Shown here piece after piece: positions 1-11,374 of a DNA stretch of 64,000 nt. The stretch is taken from assembly GCA_022496805.1 (NCBI GenBank), contig CM040100.1, positions 16,769,009 through 16,833,008 on the forward strand. Reading direction: 5' to 3'. The stretch is from Pohlia nutans. Taxonomy: Eukaryota > Streptophyta > Bryopsida > Bryales > Mniaceae. How positions within the stretch are numbered: the stretch's first letter is position 1; every line of letters starts with the position of its first letter. The notes beneath the pieces are model-generated. The model did not search any database. It was not told the DNA's origin and saw only the letters and a list, made by a program, of their open reading frames with translations. The translations under genes and the position numbers were made by a program.

Positions 1-1463
1 AAACAAATGTAATCTTGGGGTCCTCTTCAGCACATCCTAGAGGCCCCCCTGTGGACTGACATTTTCTCTAATGGAACCTATAGTCATCATCAAAGGCCAT
101 ATTCATTATATTGAGACTTTTTGCAAATTTTGAGACGAAATGCTAGTTATTCATAAATTAATTTTAAAGATAGTATTTTAAACCAAAAAAAGGGTGATTG
201 CAAGCTACGGTCTACCAAGTGGGGAGTGCAGCTTGTGCAGCTAAAGGCCATGCAGCTCGTGCACTAGCGTAGTAATGCGCACCTCTCAACTTTCAATTAG
301 ATCAAAAATTTCACCATCCCAAATAGGGTTTATGCTAATACTTTCACTTTAGCAATTGTTAAGTTAATTTCAAGTCTTTGGGCATTACTCAATAGCCTTT
401 TCTGTTTTTTACCGAGCAGGGGTAATTAGAGCCTTTTTTACATAACATCCTTAGCTAGGTTTTATGAAAAATGCATTTCATATCCCACCTCTGAAATTGA
501 ACCATTATTTCATTTCCAAAAAAAAAAAATCCAAAAAAAAGTTTTAACTGCACGAAAATCTTAAAAAACAAAAATATCACCAAACAATTAATTAAAAAAT
601 AAGTAAGCGTAGTACCCAAAAAAATAAAATATGGTAGCTTTGTACACACTTGTGGTATGTTGCTATAAATTTTTGAAGTTCAATTTTGACCCCCTTCTAG
701 CATTTCCCATAAAATAGGTGCACTTTTGACAAGCGACACGCTACCAAATCTAAGTAGAAATGCTTAATTTGGATAGAAAGATTGAAAATTTGCAAACTTT
801 ATTGTGGTAGACATCTTAACTTTAGAATTCTAGAAACAATGCAATTTGTTTCGTCACAAAATTCCATTCCAATATTTATTGATGATTTTCCAAAGATTGG
901 GTAAGTGCACTAATTTGCATGCCGCGACAAAAAGTTTGGGTGACCGTAGCTTGCAACCACCCAAAATAATAATGCTCAAAACACTGAATAAGGAATTTTT
1001 GCACGTGAGGGTATGACAATGCACTTCTCGCCCGTCGAACAAAAATGAACCTTTTCTGAAGTTGCAGGGGGTTTAATTTTGGTACTCGTGGGTTTTAGGA
1101 TCAGGAATAAACAAACTGTTAAAGTGGGAATTTTGGAGGTTTCGACTTACTTCAATCATGGAAATTTGGTCACACATGCATTAAATGTTACATTGGTGCT
1201 TCATTTACTACAATACAATGTCTTAAGGGACAACCTTCATCCTCACCACCCATTTACCTTGTCCAAACTCTTGAACCCCCACATAGAACAATAAATTTAG
1301 TATATCTGGCACAGACATAGTAGTCCCAAAATTCATGGAATACAAATAGCATTCCCTCATTACTTAGAAAAAAGATCCAAATGAAGATAATGTTTGGGTT
1401 AAATTTTCAAAAGCGTGCTCTTCTTGTACAACACATTGCGCTACACTTTGGTATTATACTATG
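1..1463. other. AT-rich intergenic DNA, no gene seen
   Basis: I see no conserved protein or RNA gene here. Open frames are short and of biased composition, for example poly-A/T tracts around 520-575. The stretch ends at the TA dinucleotide that flanks the foldback element beginning at 1466. Confidence 0.6.
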
Positions 1464-1465
1464 TA

Positions 1466-2443
1466 CAGTGGGGTCCAACATGGAATGGCGTTTTTGGTTT
1501 CGCAGTGAGAAAAATTTCAGTACTGCCAGCTTTGAAAGCCTCCCGAGAACTCAAAAATTGGTATTTTACCACGAAATTTTTACCAGAGACTTATCTTTAA
1601 GTTAATTATACGTATGCCAAATTTCAAGGCCAAAAGATTCACCAAAAAAACGTTATTCAAAATCTACCAACATTGGTAGTTATTCACTGCTGCCAACTTT
1701 GACAACCCCCCAAAGATTGAATTATTTTTTTTTTGCCATGAAATTCTTGGAAAAGAAACTTCTTTATGTTAATAACATATGATAAAAATTTCAATGCCAA
1801 AAGATTAATACAAAAAAAGATATTGACAATCTACCAACATGTGTAGTTGTGGGAAACAATGGGGGAAACTTTGCTACCAACTTTGACACCCTCCCTACGG
1901 TTGAGAAATTGTCTATTTACCATGAAATTTTTGGTACAACATGCTCTTTATGACAAAAACATTCATGCCAAATTTCAAGGTCAAAAAATCTATACAAAGA
2001 AAAATATTTACAATCTACCAATGTGTGTAGTTTCCCCCATTGTTTCCCACAACTACACATGTTGGTAGATTGTTAATATCGTTTTTTGTATTAATCTTTT
2101 GGCCTTGAAATTTTTATCATTTGTCATTAACATAAAGAGTTTTTTTTTCCTAGAATTTCATGGCAAAAAAAAATTAATTCAATCTTTGGGAGGCTGTCAA
2201 AGTTGGCAGCAGTGAAAAAATTTCCATAGCTACCAATGTTGGTAGATTTTGAATAACTTTTTGTCGGTGCATCTTCTGGCCTTGAAATTTTGTATGCATA
2301 TAATTAACTTAGAGATAATGCTTTGGTAAACATTTCGTGGGAAAATACCAATTTTTGAGCTCTCGGGAGGCTTTCAAAGTTGGAAGTACTGAACTTTTTC
2401 TCACTGCGAAACCAAAAACGCCATTCCATGTTGGACCCCACTG
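1466..2443. mobile_element. 978-bp foldback (long-TIR) MITE with TA target site, mariner/Tc1-like ends
   Basis: The two halves are near-complete inverted repeats meeting at about 1955. The left end reads CAGTGGGGTCCAACATGG and the right end is its reverse complement, each flanked by TA (1464-1465 and 2444-2445). Each arm holds modules of about 165 bp that carry TTGAAAGCC/TTGACA, a 'caTGAAATTcTTgg' block and CTACCAACATtGGTAG. The arms are therefore themselves imperfect tandem repeats. TA target duplication and CAGT ends are known for Tc1/mariner elements. No transposase is present, so it would need a helper. The superfamily is an inference; the fold is directly visible. Confidence 0.8.
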
Positions 2444-2639
2444 TACATTCTAATACTATATTTATTTCCTTGTTGATAAATTAAAAAACTAAAAAGATAG
2501 GATACCAAAATAAATTAGAAAATAAACAAATGTTTTAAGAAAAGGAAGAAAAAAGTTTAGAAGAGAAGAAAGAAATTTATATTTAAATTATTTATTTGGT
2601 AAAAATTGAAATTTTGAAAAATACCTAGCAACCACAAAT

Positions 2640-3300
2640 TATTTTACGATCGTCGAGAAAAAGCGTCGAACCGGATTTGCTGGGAACCGAGGCGGTACGT
2701 AATGACGAAGTTGAAGCGCGACAGCGGTATACTCCAACGGGCTTGTCGTCGATTCAGTAACTTGGCAGTTATGAAATACTCAAGGTTCTTGTGATCGGTG
2801 TAAACTGTAACCGGATGTTGAGATCTTTCGAGAAAATCACGCCACTCTTGGAACGAGTTGACAATGGTTAAGAGCTCCTTGTCGTGGATCTCATAATTGA
2901 TCTCAGCTGCAGTAAATTTTCGCGAGTGAAACGTGACAGGATGGAGGTGTTTGTCTTCGTCGGGTTGTGAAAGGACCGCTCCAAGGGCAAAGTCAGAAGC
3001 ATCCGATTCTAGAAAGAACGACTTCTAAAAGTCAGGAGTCAGAATAGGCGCTGTTGTAAACGCTTTCTTCAGAGCTTCAAATGTTTGGTCTGCTTCGGCA
3101 TTCCACTCGAGCTTGTCTTTCCAAGTCAATCGGGTTAACGGAGCAGCAATCTTGGAATAGTTTTGGATGAGATTCGGTAGAAGTTTGCAAAACCGAAGAA
3201 GCATTGTACGTCTCGAACGGTAGCCGAGTTCTCCCAATCGATGACTGTTTGAATCTTCTTTGGCTCCATGGATAGACCCTGTCCAGATATGATGTAGTCC
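2640..3300 (-). pseudogene. Ty3/gypsy RNase H region (broken)
   Basis: On the minus strand the frame that opens around 3140 (EWNAEADQTFEALKKAF) runs through PILTPDF, meets a stop at about 3025-3027, and continues as [14 protein letters not shown], then [18 protein letters not shown] and [13 protein letters not shown]. These are the D, E and D positions of the RNase H fold in Ty3/gypsy polyproteins. The frame is lost near 2640, where the DNA turns AT-rich. The region directly follows RT, as in the intact family. Confidence 0.7.
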
Positions 3301-3317
3301 AAGAATTTGACTTGGGG

Positions 3318-3990
3318 TTAGTGGAAGACGCACTTCTCCATCTTGGCGTATAGTCCGGCAGTGCGTAGCTTCTCCAATACCAGTCGGACATGGTTGATGT
3401 GATCTTCTTCATTCTTGGAGAAAACCAATATGTCGTCGAGATAACAAACAACAAAATCGTCTAAAAACTCTCGGAATACGTCATTCATCAAGTGTTGGAA
3501 GATGACAGGTGCGTTGATAAGACTAAAAGGCATGACATTATATTCAAAGTGACCATACCTAGTTCGGAACGTCGTCTTCTATTCGTCACCTTCCTTGATA
3601 CGTACTAGGTTGTACGCTCCACTAAATCGATCTTAGTGTAAATTTTTGCTTGACCGAGTTGGTCAAGAAGTCCTGAGATGAATGGCAATGGATACCGGTT
3701 CTTGATCGTGACCTTGTTTAGTCCACTTGACAAATAGGATAAGGGCTCCGACATGTGACTTAGAATGTCGAATGAAGTTTTTTGCGAGATTTACATCAAG
3801 GTAATCTCGCAACGCAGCAAGCTCGTTTTGGGAGAGACTGTAGATTGGACCAAATGGAGGTTGCGCACCTTCTTGGAGTTCGATGCCACAATCATACGGT
3901 CGATGCTGAGGAAGTGTATCAGCGTTCTTCTTCTCAAACACGTCTCGATACTCCTCATACTCTGCTGGTAACTTGGTTGGTTCTTGAACG
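3318..3990 (-). pseudogene. Ty3/gypsy reverse transcriptase fragments
   Basis: Minus-strand frames give the RT N-terminal region (FEKKNADTLPQHRPYDCGIEL, about 3870-3940) and the palm region [18 protein letters not shown] followed by the catalytic YLDDILVFS (about 3425-3450). The frames between them are shifted more than once, so no single ORF spans the domain. The motifs identify a Ty3/gypsy RT; breaks show it is inactive. Confidence 0.75.
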
Positions 3991-4171
3991 GGTTAAGATG
4001 TTGGAGTTGCATAAATTGCAAACATATTCTCATTCTTCGAAGCTCTCATAAACACTTGAGTACCAACCATCAACGGAACTTTGACCTCGGACTCTTGGAC
4101 TTGGTAAGAGCACGGGTTTTGAATAGTTCTAGGGTGTTTAGATGAAATATGAGAAAATATGCTTCGATGTG

Positions 4172-4576
4172 TTAACTTCGCTTTTTCCAATATATATCTG
4201 GATTGATCATTTCTAACCAAGAGAGACCTAAGACGAGAGCATTAAAAGGAGAATTAATGGTATTGAATACGATAGTACTTCGGTGCCTTTCTAGGATAAT
4301 GTGTAAGGGTTTAGTTTCGTGAATGACATCTCCTGATATCAAAGGTCTACCATCGATAACCTCTACTGCCACAGGGTATTTCTTACGGACTATAGGAAGA
4401 TTATGACATTTTACAATGTCTCTATCAATAAAACAAGTAGAGGCTCCAGAATCTAATACAACTTTAGCCTTTATGTTATGTGGATGAAAATCTATTTTAA
4501 GCGGGATATTAAAACAACGAGAAGGTTCACAAGATAAGATAGGACCTGATGACGTGGCAACACTTGTCAGCCACAA
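4172..4576 (-). pseudogene. Ty3/gypsy aspartic protease region
   Basis: The open frame of 134 residues contains the retropepsin motif VVLDSGASTCFID near residue 40, hydrophobic strands, and ends with LGLSWLEMINPDIYW, the link to RT seen in gypsy-type polyproteins. It lies between the zinc knuckle and the RT fragments in the expected order and is the best-preserved segment of the element. Confidence 0.75.
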
Positions 4577-4581
4577 GGTCC

Positions 4582-4806
4582 CTAATGTGGCTGGCTGCTG
4601 TCGTTTTCCGACTCGTTTTCCTCGTGTCTTGTCTCAAAACTGCTTGAGGTGCTCCGAAATTTGTACGGCTTTGGTCCCTGAGGTTTTACAAGGCAGTTTT
4701 TCACGCCATAGTCCTTGCCTTTACAATATAAACACAAGTGCTCCCTACGACACCGTTCTTTCTCTTCTTCGGTTAACTTCTTAACCCTCGAAATGTCGAT
4801 TTCCAT
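4582..4806 (-). pseudogene. Gag C-terminal zinc knuckle with altered ligand
   Basis: This 74-residue frame starts with EIDISRVKKLTEEEKERCRREHLC and carries CLYCKGKDYGVKNC. The retroviral-type knuckle is CX2CX4HX4C; here tyrosine stands where histidine is expected. The remaining Gag C-terminus is acidic and serine-rich (ENESENDSS). It sits between the capsid-like and protease regions. Confidence 0.65.
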
Positions 4807-5061
4807 GAGCTCTACGATTGAAGTACTTGAAGATGTTTAGCGGCCTAGAGCTGTGTAATCTGCTCGATATGATCCAAAAAGCAACCGTCATTCATGTCGT
4901 TGCTCGAACAGTCGGTTGTTCCAGTCGATTTCTTAAGTAATAGCTTCTGACATAGTAGTTGGTTTGGGCAAGTTCAGCAACAAGGTTTTGATATCATCGC
5001 GGAGTCCCCATCGAAACATGGTGATGAGAGCCGTATCGTTCCAATTGAGGTCACATGCAAG

Positions 5062-5480
5062 TTATTGAATTTCTGCAACGTATGCTGAAGCTGGACGCGA
5101 TCGTTGTTGCAGCGTTCGAAGTTTTGTTGTTACTATAAGGGTTGAATCTATTTCTCCAAACGTTTTGTTAAATTCTTCCAAAAATTGATCAAGGTTTGCC
5201 AGAAGCGGAGAATTCTTCTTAAACTGTGACAAAAACCAAGATAATACCGTTCCGGTGAGCAATGTTCCAATGAGTCGAACTTTTGTTTCTTCTGTTAAGT
5301 ATCTGTGTGGTTGAAGACGGAAGACAAGTCGAACTTGATTGACAAAATCTCGAAGTTTCGTACGATCTTCGTCAAATTTCTTAGGCAAGCTTACTCGAGG
5401 TTCTTTTGGCGTTTGTGTCGCTGTGAACTGCCAAGTCGGCACTTGGTGTTCAGAGTTACAATTTTTATTATTTTTCGTAA
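5062..5480 (-). pseudogene. Gag capsid-like region (retrotransposon gag)
   Basis: The frame reads FTATQTPKEPRVSLPKKFDED, then KLRDFVNQVRLVFRLQPHRY, VRLIGTLLTGTVLSWF and FNKTFGEID, the pattern of the Ty3-type gag/capsid domain. It runs on to RPASAYVAEIQ. The upstream residues before about 5480 are AT-rich junk, because the natural N-terminal part of gag lies near 7950-8095, beyond an insertion. Confidence 0.7.
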
Positions 5481-7940
5481 ATATTAGTGTGTTTATGTGA
5501 ACAAATTGAAAAAATAGTAAACAAATGTGGAAAAAAATTGGGAAGTTCAAATAAGGTTTTTTTACCTATTTTTATATTTTTCTCGTAAAACTGTGAAAGT
5601 AAAGTAAAAAATTAGTTATATTGATAGATTTTTACGTAAAAAAGGCAATGTTGGGAAAATTAATAGTTTGATCAACGACCGAGATAAAATTACTTTAAGT
5701 CGTGATTATTTAAACATCTTTTGGATTTTATATAGAAGGAATGCCCTCTAGGGTAAAAATGTAACAGGGAATAGGAGGTTACAAGGAGTTATGATTAATT
5801 ACTATTTTGAGTAGCTGGTAATTAATTTAATAAAGGCTAGAAGAAAAAGGAGATAGTAAAATTCTTTCTAAAGAGTTGATTTTGAGAACTCTCAATAAAG
5901 TTGTAGAGTTTTTGCGTATTTACAGGTGTTAAACGCAATTACTATAGACTATAAATAGGCTTTGAAAATTCATAGATAATAAACAGATCATGCTAAATTG
6001 GCCAAAAAATTGTTACAAGAACCTTTAGGTACCTTGATGAAGATGACAAAATTTGGTAATCATCGGAGTTAGGGAAGTATGTTTTTTTTAAAAGCTAGGA
6101 TTTTGCCATAAATTCTGCGGAAATGTCAAAAAGTCAGTCAGGATCGTACAAGACCAACCGAGAGTCCGATTGGAGGTTTACGAAAGGCGATTTTCACTAA
6201 AAGAAGCCTTTGAAGATCAACGATGAAATCAATTGGAGCAAAAGTTACATTTTTCAACTGGTGGTAAATCCTACGGACGGTAAAAGGCTAAAATCAGGTA
6301 AAATTGATGAAAATGTCTATTTTAGCCCGTGAATAATCTTTCTAGGCTAATTTTGGCATTCTGAATCCAACGGTGAAATCAATTTGTCAATCCGAGCTAT
6401 ATTTAGAAAGTTACTTTTTATATACAGCAGTAAATTAAGTTTAGAAGTTAATTGAGTTTTTTCCTCAATTAATTTAATAAAGATAGGATCGTCAACTAAG
6501 AACTTTCGGAAGTTATTGGGTTCGTAGGACCGGGGGTCTAGATCCAATTCTCGCGTAATTGATGGGATTTTTGATTGCGGGCCATGTGTTTGGGTCGTTT
6601 TGTTTAGTATTTAAAGAGACTCATTTTCTCTCCAAAACCATCAATTTGGTCACTTGAATTGTTGGTTTGGTGGTGTTTTGTAGCTCCCCTCTTTCAATAC
6701 ATCCTCTTGAAGAATCTCGTGGTATTTCTGAAGTTTTTTTGGTGTTGTGGCGTTTTTGGTGGTGTTTGTGGCGAATCCTTCGAGGTGGAATAGTATTTGT
6801 GTGAAAATTTCATCATTTGTGAGTTGTTTTATAACACTCCAATGAAAAGAAATTTCCAAATGATACCTCATTTTCCTTGCATATGGTGTCACTATAATCC
6901 TCGTTGATGTTTGATTTTTTGTGTTTTTTTTAAGTTCAACTAATCCTCCTTTCCTTCTCTTTTCACATTGTACTAATTTTATAGTTTGAAAGAGATTGAG
7001 AAAGATATTGTGTGTGTGTAATCGTATATGTGTGTATTGTGTGTGTGTAATCGTATACGTGTGTATTGTGTGTGTGTAATCGTATATGTGTGTATTGTGT
7101 GTGTATAAACGTATGTGTGTATTTGGAAGGAAAATACCATTGTGATTAGTACAAAGGTCGTATACGTGAAGTATCTTCAAATTGAGCACGTGTGTGTGAA
7201 ATTGTCGTGACGGAGAGCTAAAATACTTCAATTGAAGTATCAAACTCATGAAAAAATGGTATGTGTACTCATCATTCTCAAAAACTTTCATTTGAACAAA
7301 TAAATTACTTTGAACAAAACTTCATACGTCCATATCGTCAACAATATACATCCATTTTTTGTGAATTTTATATTTTAACAAATGGCATGAAATATAGAAC
7401 AGTGTGGTGTGATTAGTTTTTTAAAAACTAATTTCATTGAAATTTTATTGCACGCTATCGTTCAAAGAGCAAAATTGATGAAAACATAATGACAAAACTT
7501 CATCCATTTTTAACTTCTAATCTGTACATCTGTTTTTCATAAATTTTATATTTTTATAAATGACATAAGATATGTAAAAGCGTGGTATAGTTCATTTTTC
7601 AAGATAGTTAAAATTGCAAAAAATCGCCTTGACAATCTAGGGATAAAATTGAAAATTGTAGTTTTGAGCTTAAAAAACACTTAAACGGAGAAAATCATAT
7701 TTTTTGCATACTTTATCCAAATTAGATGTATTTTAGCATTTCGGAACCGTCATAAATTATACTTTAAGATTATGTAAGAAAAATTAACAAAAAATTATAA
7801 TAGTAAAAGAGTTCATTGCTTGGAAGGACTACAAAAGACTAAAGTGAGAAATTAACTTAAGTATTTTTGAAAACTTGCATTAATTGCATAATTAGTTAGT
7901 CGTCCCACCTAAGAACTCGTATGTGAGATAAGGAGAGATC
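5480..7940. other. About 2.4 kb of unrelated DNA splitting gag
   Basis: Between the two parts of gag lies AT-rich DNA with no recognised coding content. It holds a TG-rich minisatellite (7010-7122). I could not find matching terminal repeats or a target duplication, so its nature (inserted element or rearrangement) is open. The gag N-part is followed on the minus strand by GTGAGTAAA, which resembles a 5' splice site. An intron is thus formally possible but unlikely for an LTR element. Confidence 0.45.
7010..7122. repeat. TG-rich minisatellite, about 28-bp unit, four copies
   Basis: Units of the type TGTGTGTGTAATCGTATATG followed by TGTGTAT repeat three times cleanly and a fourth time in diverged form. 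The 213-residue minus-strand frame over it is an artefact of the repeat. Confidence 0.85.
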
Positions 7941-7949
7941 TTTTTACTC

Positions 7950-8095
7950 ACAGCCGCTTGTGGAACTAGATTTGGTGCGGGAGCTAGAACTTGAATTGGA
8001 GCGTGAGCAACTTGGAGTTGTTCCATGACATTTCGTAGGCTAGCATTCTCTTGTTGTAATTGTTGCAGTACGGCAAGATATCGTGCATCTGGAGG
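7950..8095 (-). pseudogene. Gag N-terminal coiled-coil segment
   Basis: On the minus strand the DNA encodes ARYLAVLQQLQQENASLRNV, then MEQLQVAHAPIQVLAPAP, a leucine/glutamine-rich probable coiled coil followed by a proline-alanine linker. Such a segment precedes the capsid domain in many Ty3-type gag proteins. It lies between the LTR leader and the rest of gag. A tandem GGTGACGTTTTCAACCTCCAGAT-like duplication sits just upstream (8090-8140). Confidence 0.5.
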
Positions 8096-8485
8096 TTAGA
8101 AACGTCACCCATCTGGAGGTTGAAAACGTCACCTATCTTGAATTCGATATGTTTGAAAATTCACAATATATGAAGTGGTAGATTTTTACGTCGTGTACTC
8201 TTGGGATGATTACAGGAAGTGAAGACCTCAAAAAATTCAGATAGAACTCCTCGCTTTTAGGTCGAATGATGATATTTCTGAGTTCAGTCTTTGGTTTAAA
8301 GAGGAAATGTATTTTTAAAACAACTGGACTTGATGAAATAGGAAGACGATTCAGGTTCATATACCATCTCTCATGGAGGATGACTGTAGGATAAATATCT
8401 GCTTAGAAGTGGGTAATCCACAACCACTCGGGCGTCTTGACTCTCTAGAGAAAAGGGGTAATCCACACTCTATCTTGCAAGAGTA

Positions 8486-8498
8486 GACTCTGATATCA
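8486..8498 (-). other. Primer-binding-like site next to LTR
   Basis: The minus strand reads TGATATCAGAGTC, one mismatch from the TGGTATCAGAG that in plant LTR elements pairs with the 3' end of initiator methionine tRNA. It overlaps the inner end of the LTR (ATATCA), so the exact LTR/PBS border is uncertain by about 8 bp. Confidence 0.5.
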
Positions 8499-8744
8499 AG
8501 GACTAAAGAAACACTCTCCTCAAACTGTTGCGGACGGCAATTTTTGAACGGAACCAAGATCAAAATTGAGGGGAAACCTCAGACAAGAACAATACTAGAC
8601 TAGAAGTGAGGGGATGCTTCACAAGTGACTCAAACTGCAATTCAAAGTAAGAGAACTAGAAGATGTATTGATTACAGGAAATTAATAGATGACGGGGATA
8701 CAACTAGTGTTGAAGAGAGTGAGGAGCAACGGCCCTCGACTCTC

Positions 8745-8752
8745 TACTTATA
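8745..8752 (-). promoter_or_regulatory. TATA box of the LTR
   Basis: The minus strand reads CCTAGTATAAGTAGAGAG; TATAAGTA is a good plant TATA box. It lies about 55 bp downstream of the nearest heat-shock element and about 250 bp from the inner LTR end, the expected U3/R layout. Confidence 0.6.
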
Positions 8753-8807
8753 CTAGGCTACAGGAATCTTCCGGAGTAAGGTCCTAGAGACCTTAGGAAA
8801 CACCCAT

Positions 8808-8982
8808 GGAAGCTTCCGGAAACATCTAGATCCGTATAGAACCTTCTGAAGGCTTGTGAAAACTTCCGGATATTACTAGAACTATACGGAAGATTATGGA
8901 AGCTTCCGGAAACTAGTGCAAGCCTTTGGAAACTAGTAGAAGGTTTTAGAAGCTAGTAGAAGGTTTTAGAACCTTCTAGAAG
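8808..8982 (-). promoter_or_regulatory. Cluster of heat-shock elements in the LTR U3
   Basis: Three perfect three-unit nGAAnnTTCnnGAAn sites are present: 8808-8822 (gGAAgcTTCcgGAAa), 8898-8912 (same sequence) and 8968-8982 (aGAAccTTCtaGAAg). A two-unit site lies at 8838-8847, with many further GAA/TTC half sites between. Trimeric heat-shock factors bind such arrays, and they drive heat-activated plant retrotransposons such as ONSEN. The sites lie upstream of the TATA box in transcription direction. Confidence 0.6.
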
Positions 8983-9106
8983 TTATTCTAAACTATTAAC
9001 GACTATATTATACTGGTATAGGTCTCACAGGGAACTCGTGGAGTGTGAATGAAGTCCGATATGGCACGTCCATAGCACTCATCGAGTTTATTGCTCTTTC
9101 ATATCA

Positions 9107-11041
9107 AAAAATCTCATATATTTAATTATACATATTTATTAACGACTTGTATCTCTTCAAATATCTCTAAAGGAGATAGTCTATTTGTCAGAATGCTACA
9201 TATAAAATAAATAAATTGCAATTATGTTACTTCAAAACCTTAACAAAATGCGATGATAAACGTTATATAATAGTAGAATGCAAAAGTTAGTTAAAATCTG
9301 AAAGAGAATCATTAATTTATGTATTAAAATGACACATTATATATATATATATCACAAAGACAAATTCAAAAAAAAAATATTTAAAATCGATTTTAAATAA
9401 TTTATTAAGATATTGATATTTTAAATAAAATTTATGCATAAGACCCAATCTTGTAACCTCACAAGATTTTTATATATAATAGCAAAAATATTACATTTGG
9501 TGTTAAAACATTAGTAAAATGCATAGAGTTATAATAAAATAAGTGAATTTGTTTTAGTTGTTTATAAATTTCTCTTTACTAACCCTAAACTTTATATAAA
9601 ATTTTAAATGCTTGAACGTAAAGACTAACATTTAATAAATGAATATCTTTTTCAATTTTTAACACTTTGCAAATTTTAATCAAAAGTTGGAGTGCAGAGA
9701 AAATAAGAATAAGGATTGTAATGATCACTATTTGACCACTGATGTTGCCCACAACAACTCTCATATTTGGCGTAGTTAAGATACGTTGTTGGAGGCATGT
9801 GGACAATTAAAGATCTCGTCGTACGCAATTTAGGGTACCTGTTTCTCGAACTAGTAAATTGTCCTCGACTTCAGTGTGAAGCATCTTGAATATCTTCATG
9901 GTATGCTTCCAAAAATCACCTTGCATACCTATTGAGCAATTGCATTGTGCAATGACTGAGTCTAGAAATTGAACGGTTCAAACGTGCAGTCTATGATTCA
10001 TTGACATCACGAGATTAATATCTTCTCTATCACGATTGAGGAGGATGACTTCGTCTGGAACATCAGTAGCACGAAATATGGCATTGATTATGATAAATTA
10101 TCGCTTGACTGTTCAAACAAATCAATCTTTTGTAGCTTCCTTGCGTACTAGTAGTACGACAAGTCAATCCATGCACAATCCAGTGAATCTAAATTTTGAT
10201 GCTTTGAAGATGCTCTTCAAATTCGCATGGTATCACTAAACAACAACGTTTGTAATCTGTCCAAAATAGAGTATTGTCCGATTCCCAACACACCACATTT
10301 CAACTTTATTCCTTTAGACTGTGTTAATATGATGCATGAAAACCTTGTTTCCAATGGGTAGCGAATATGCATAACATTGAGTTCGTTATAAGCCCAATCA
10401 ACAACATTAATACTTGGCAACAATCCTTTACCATACATGATATCCCAAAATCTTTTAGTATAACGGCCCGTTGTCCAATAGTCATAATATTTTATACATC
10501 ATTATCTAACCATGCCTTTCGTACGTGTCAAATTGGCCAAATTGACCAAATTTAGGCTAAGACTAAAGCTTTTTAAATGGCCAAATTGACCAAATCTGAA
10601 ATTTGATTTTTTTCAAAAAAATTTCAAAAAATTTATATTTTCAAAAATCTTACGTTGCTTCTATTGGTCCTAATTGAGATTTGGTTATAGTTTTTGTAAA
10701 ATCTACAACTTTTTTTTGAAAAAAGTTATATGTACAAATGGGTATGAAATAATCAAGAAAAATTATAAATGGAAAAAAAAAAAAAGACAAACAAACAAAC
10801 AAACACATAAACCTTGTTTTTCGGCACATCTTGAAAATTCTTCTTTCATAGTTCCATCTCTACCCAAATCGCTATCAACGTTTCAACCTCATAATCTCGC
10901 CACTTCCGAGTAAATCTTTCTTCTTCCAAGCTTGAACCAATCAAATTCACCATTTTTTTGTTGCCTTTTTTGTTGTCTTCTCTGATTTCTTCTTCTTTAC
11001 GAAAACATTATTTTTCCTCCTTTTGATAGTCGTCCTCTCTT
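9107..11041. other. AT-rich intergenic DNA, no gene recognised
   Basis: No conserved protein or RNA gene was recognised. A short direct repeat GGCCAAATTGACCAAAT occurs at about 10534-10550 and 10578-10596. A minus-strand frame near 9985-10090 (DEVILLNRDREDINLV) and one at 10217-10438 look protein-like in composition but match nothing I know and are interrupted by stops. Confidence 0.4.
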
Positions 11042-11374
11042 TTATGGTGTAGGTACCTCCTTACCATTTAGTGCCTTTGCTACAGCAAAAATTGTCTCTT
11101 CTTCTTTCACATTCATTAAAGCATTCGTTGCATTTTCACTCAGTATCACTTCCTCACTTGATGGTTGCAAATTTGAACCACTACAACAAGGCATTCGAAG
11201 AGGCAAAAAAAATCTAGCACTACCAACACCAAAACGTTCAAAATTCGAAACATGCAATTGGGGAGAAATGAATTGAAATTGGAGTTGAGAATAGGTCATC
11301 CAAAGTGAATTTTGACTCCAACCTTGTCCTTGAGATTGAGAGAACTTCCCATCTTGAAAATAACCTTCCATTGC
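11042..11374 (-). CDS. Hypothetical short ORF, unrecognised
   Basis: A minus-strand ORF of about 110 codons opens with MEGYFQDGKFSQSQGQGW and ends VAKALNGKEVPTP. It is glutamine- and serine-rich at the N-terminus and has no transmembrane segment or motif that I can name. Its composition is more protein-like than that of neighbouring frames, but no promoter or splice signals confirm it. It could be a leftover of a transposon-encoded protein. Confidence 0.2.
   Translation of the reverse strand, partial: AMEGYFQDGKFSQSQGQGWSQNSLWMTYSQLQFQFISPQLHVSNFERFGVGSARFFLPLRMPCCSGSNLQPSSEEVILSENATNALMNVKEEETIFAVAKALNGKEVPTP

Larger units (their letters stand above)
2640..9106 (-). mobile_element. Decayed Ty3/gypsy LTR retrotransposon (Metaviridae type), 5' LTR to RNase H
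   Basis: Reading on the minus strand from 9106 downwards there is a 5' LTR (8491-9106), a primer-binding-like site, gag, a zinc knuckle, an aspartic protease, reverse transcriptase and RNase H. Order and motifs are those of Ty3/gypsy pol. The RT start (FEKKNADTLP..HRPYDC) and the protease-side GLSWL..-NPDI motif resemble the Tf1/sushi-like branch. Homology stops near 2640 inside or just after RNase H, with no integrase and no 3' LTR, so the copy is truncated. Several frameshifts and stops interrupt the coding region. Gag is split by about 2.4 kb of unrelated DNA (about 5480-7940). Not functional as it stands. Confidence 0.8.
8491..9106 (-). repeat. 5' LTR of the Ty3/gypsy element
   Basis: On the minus strand the LTR starts TGATATGAAAG at 9106 and appears to end ATATCA at 8491, giving the TG...CA ends and a short terminal inverted repeat (TGATAT/ATATCA). 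It holds a TATA box and a GAA/TTC-rich U3 upstream of it. The second LTR is not in the window, so the borders rest on end motifs alone. The LTR length of about 616 bp is normal. Confidence 0.6.

Noticed and set aside
6650..7291. 213-residue minus-strand ORF
   Set aside because: Built on the TG-rich minisatellite (repeated THIRLHTHN); no conserved domain.
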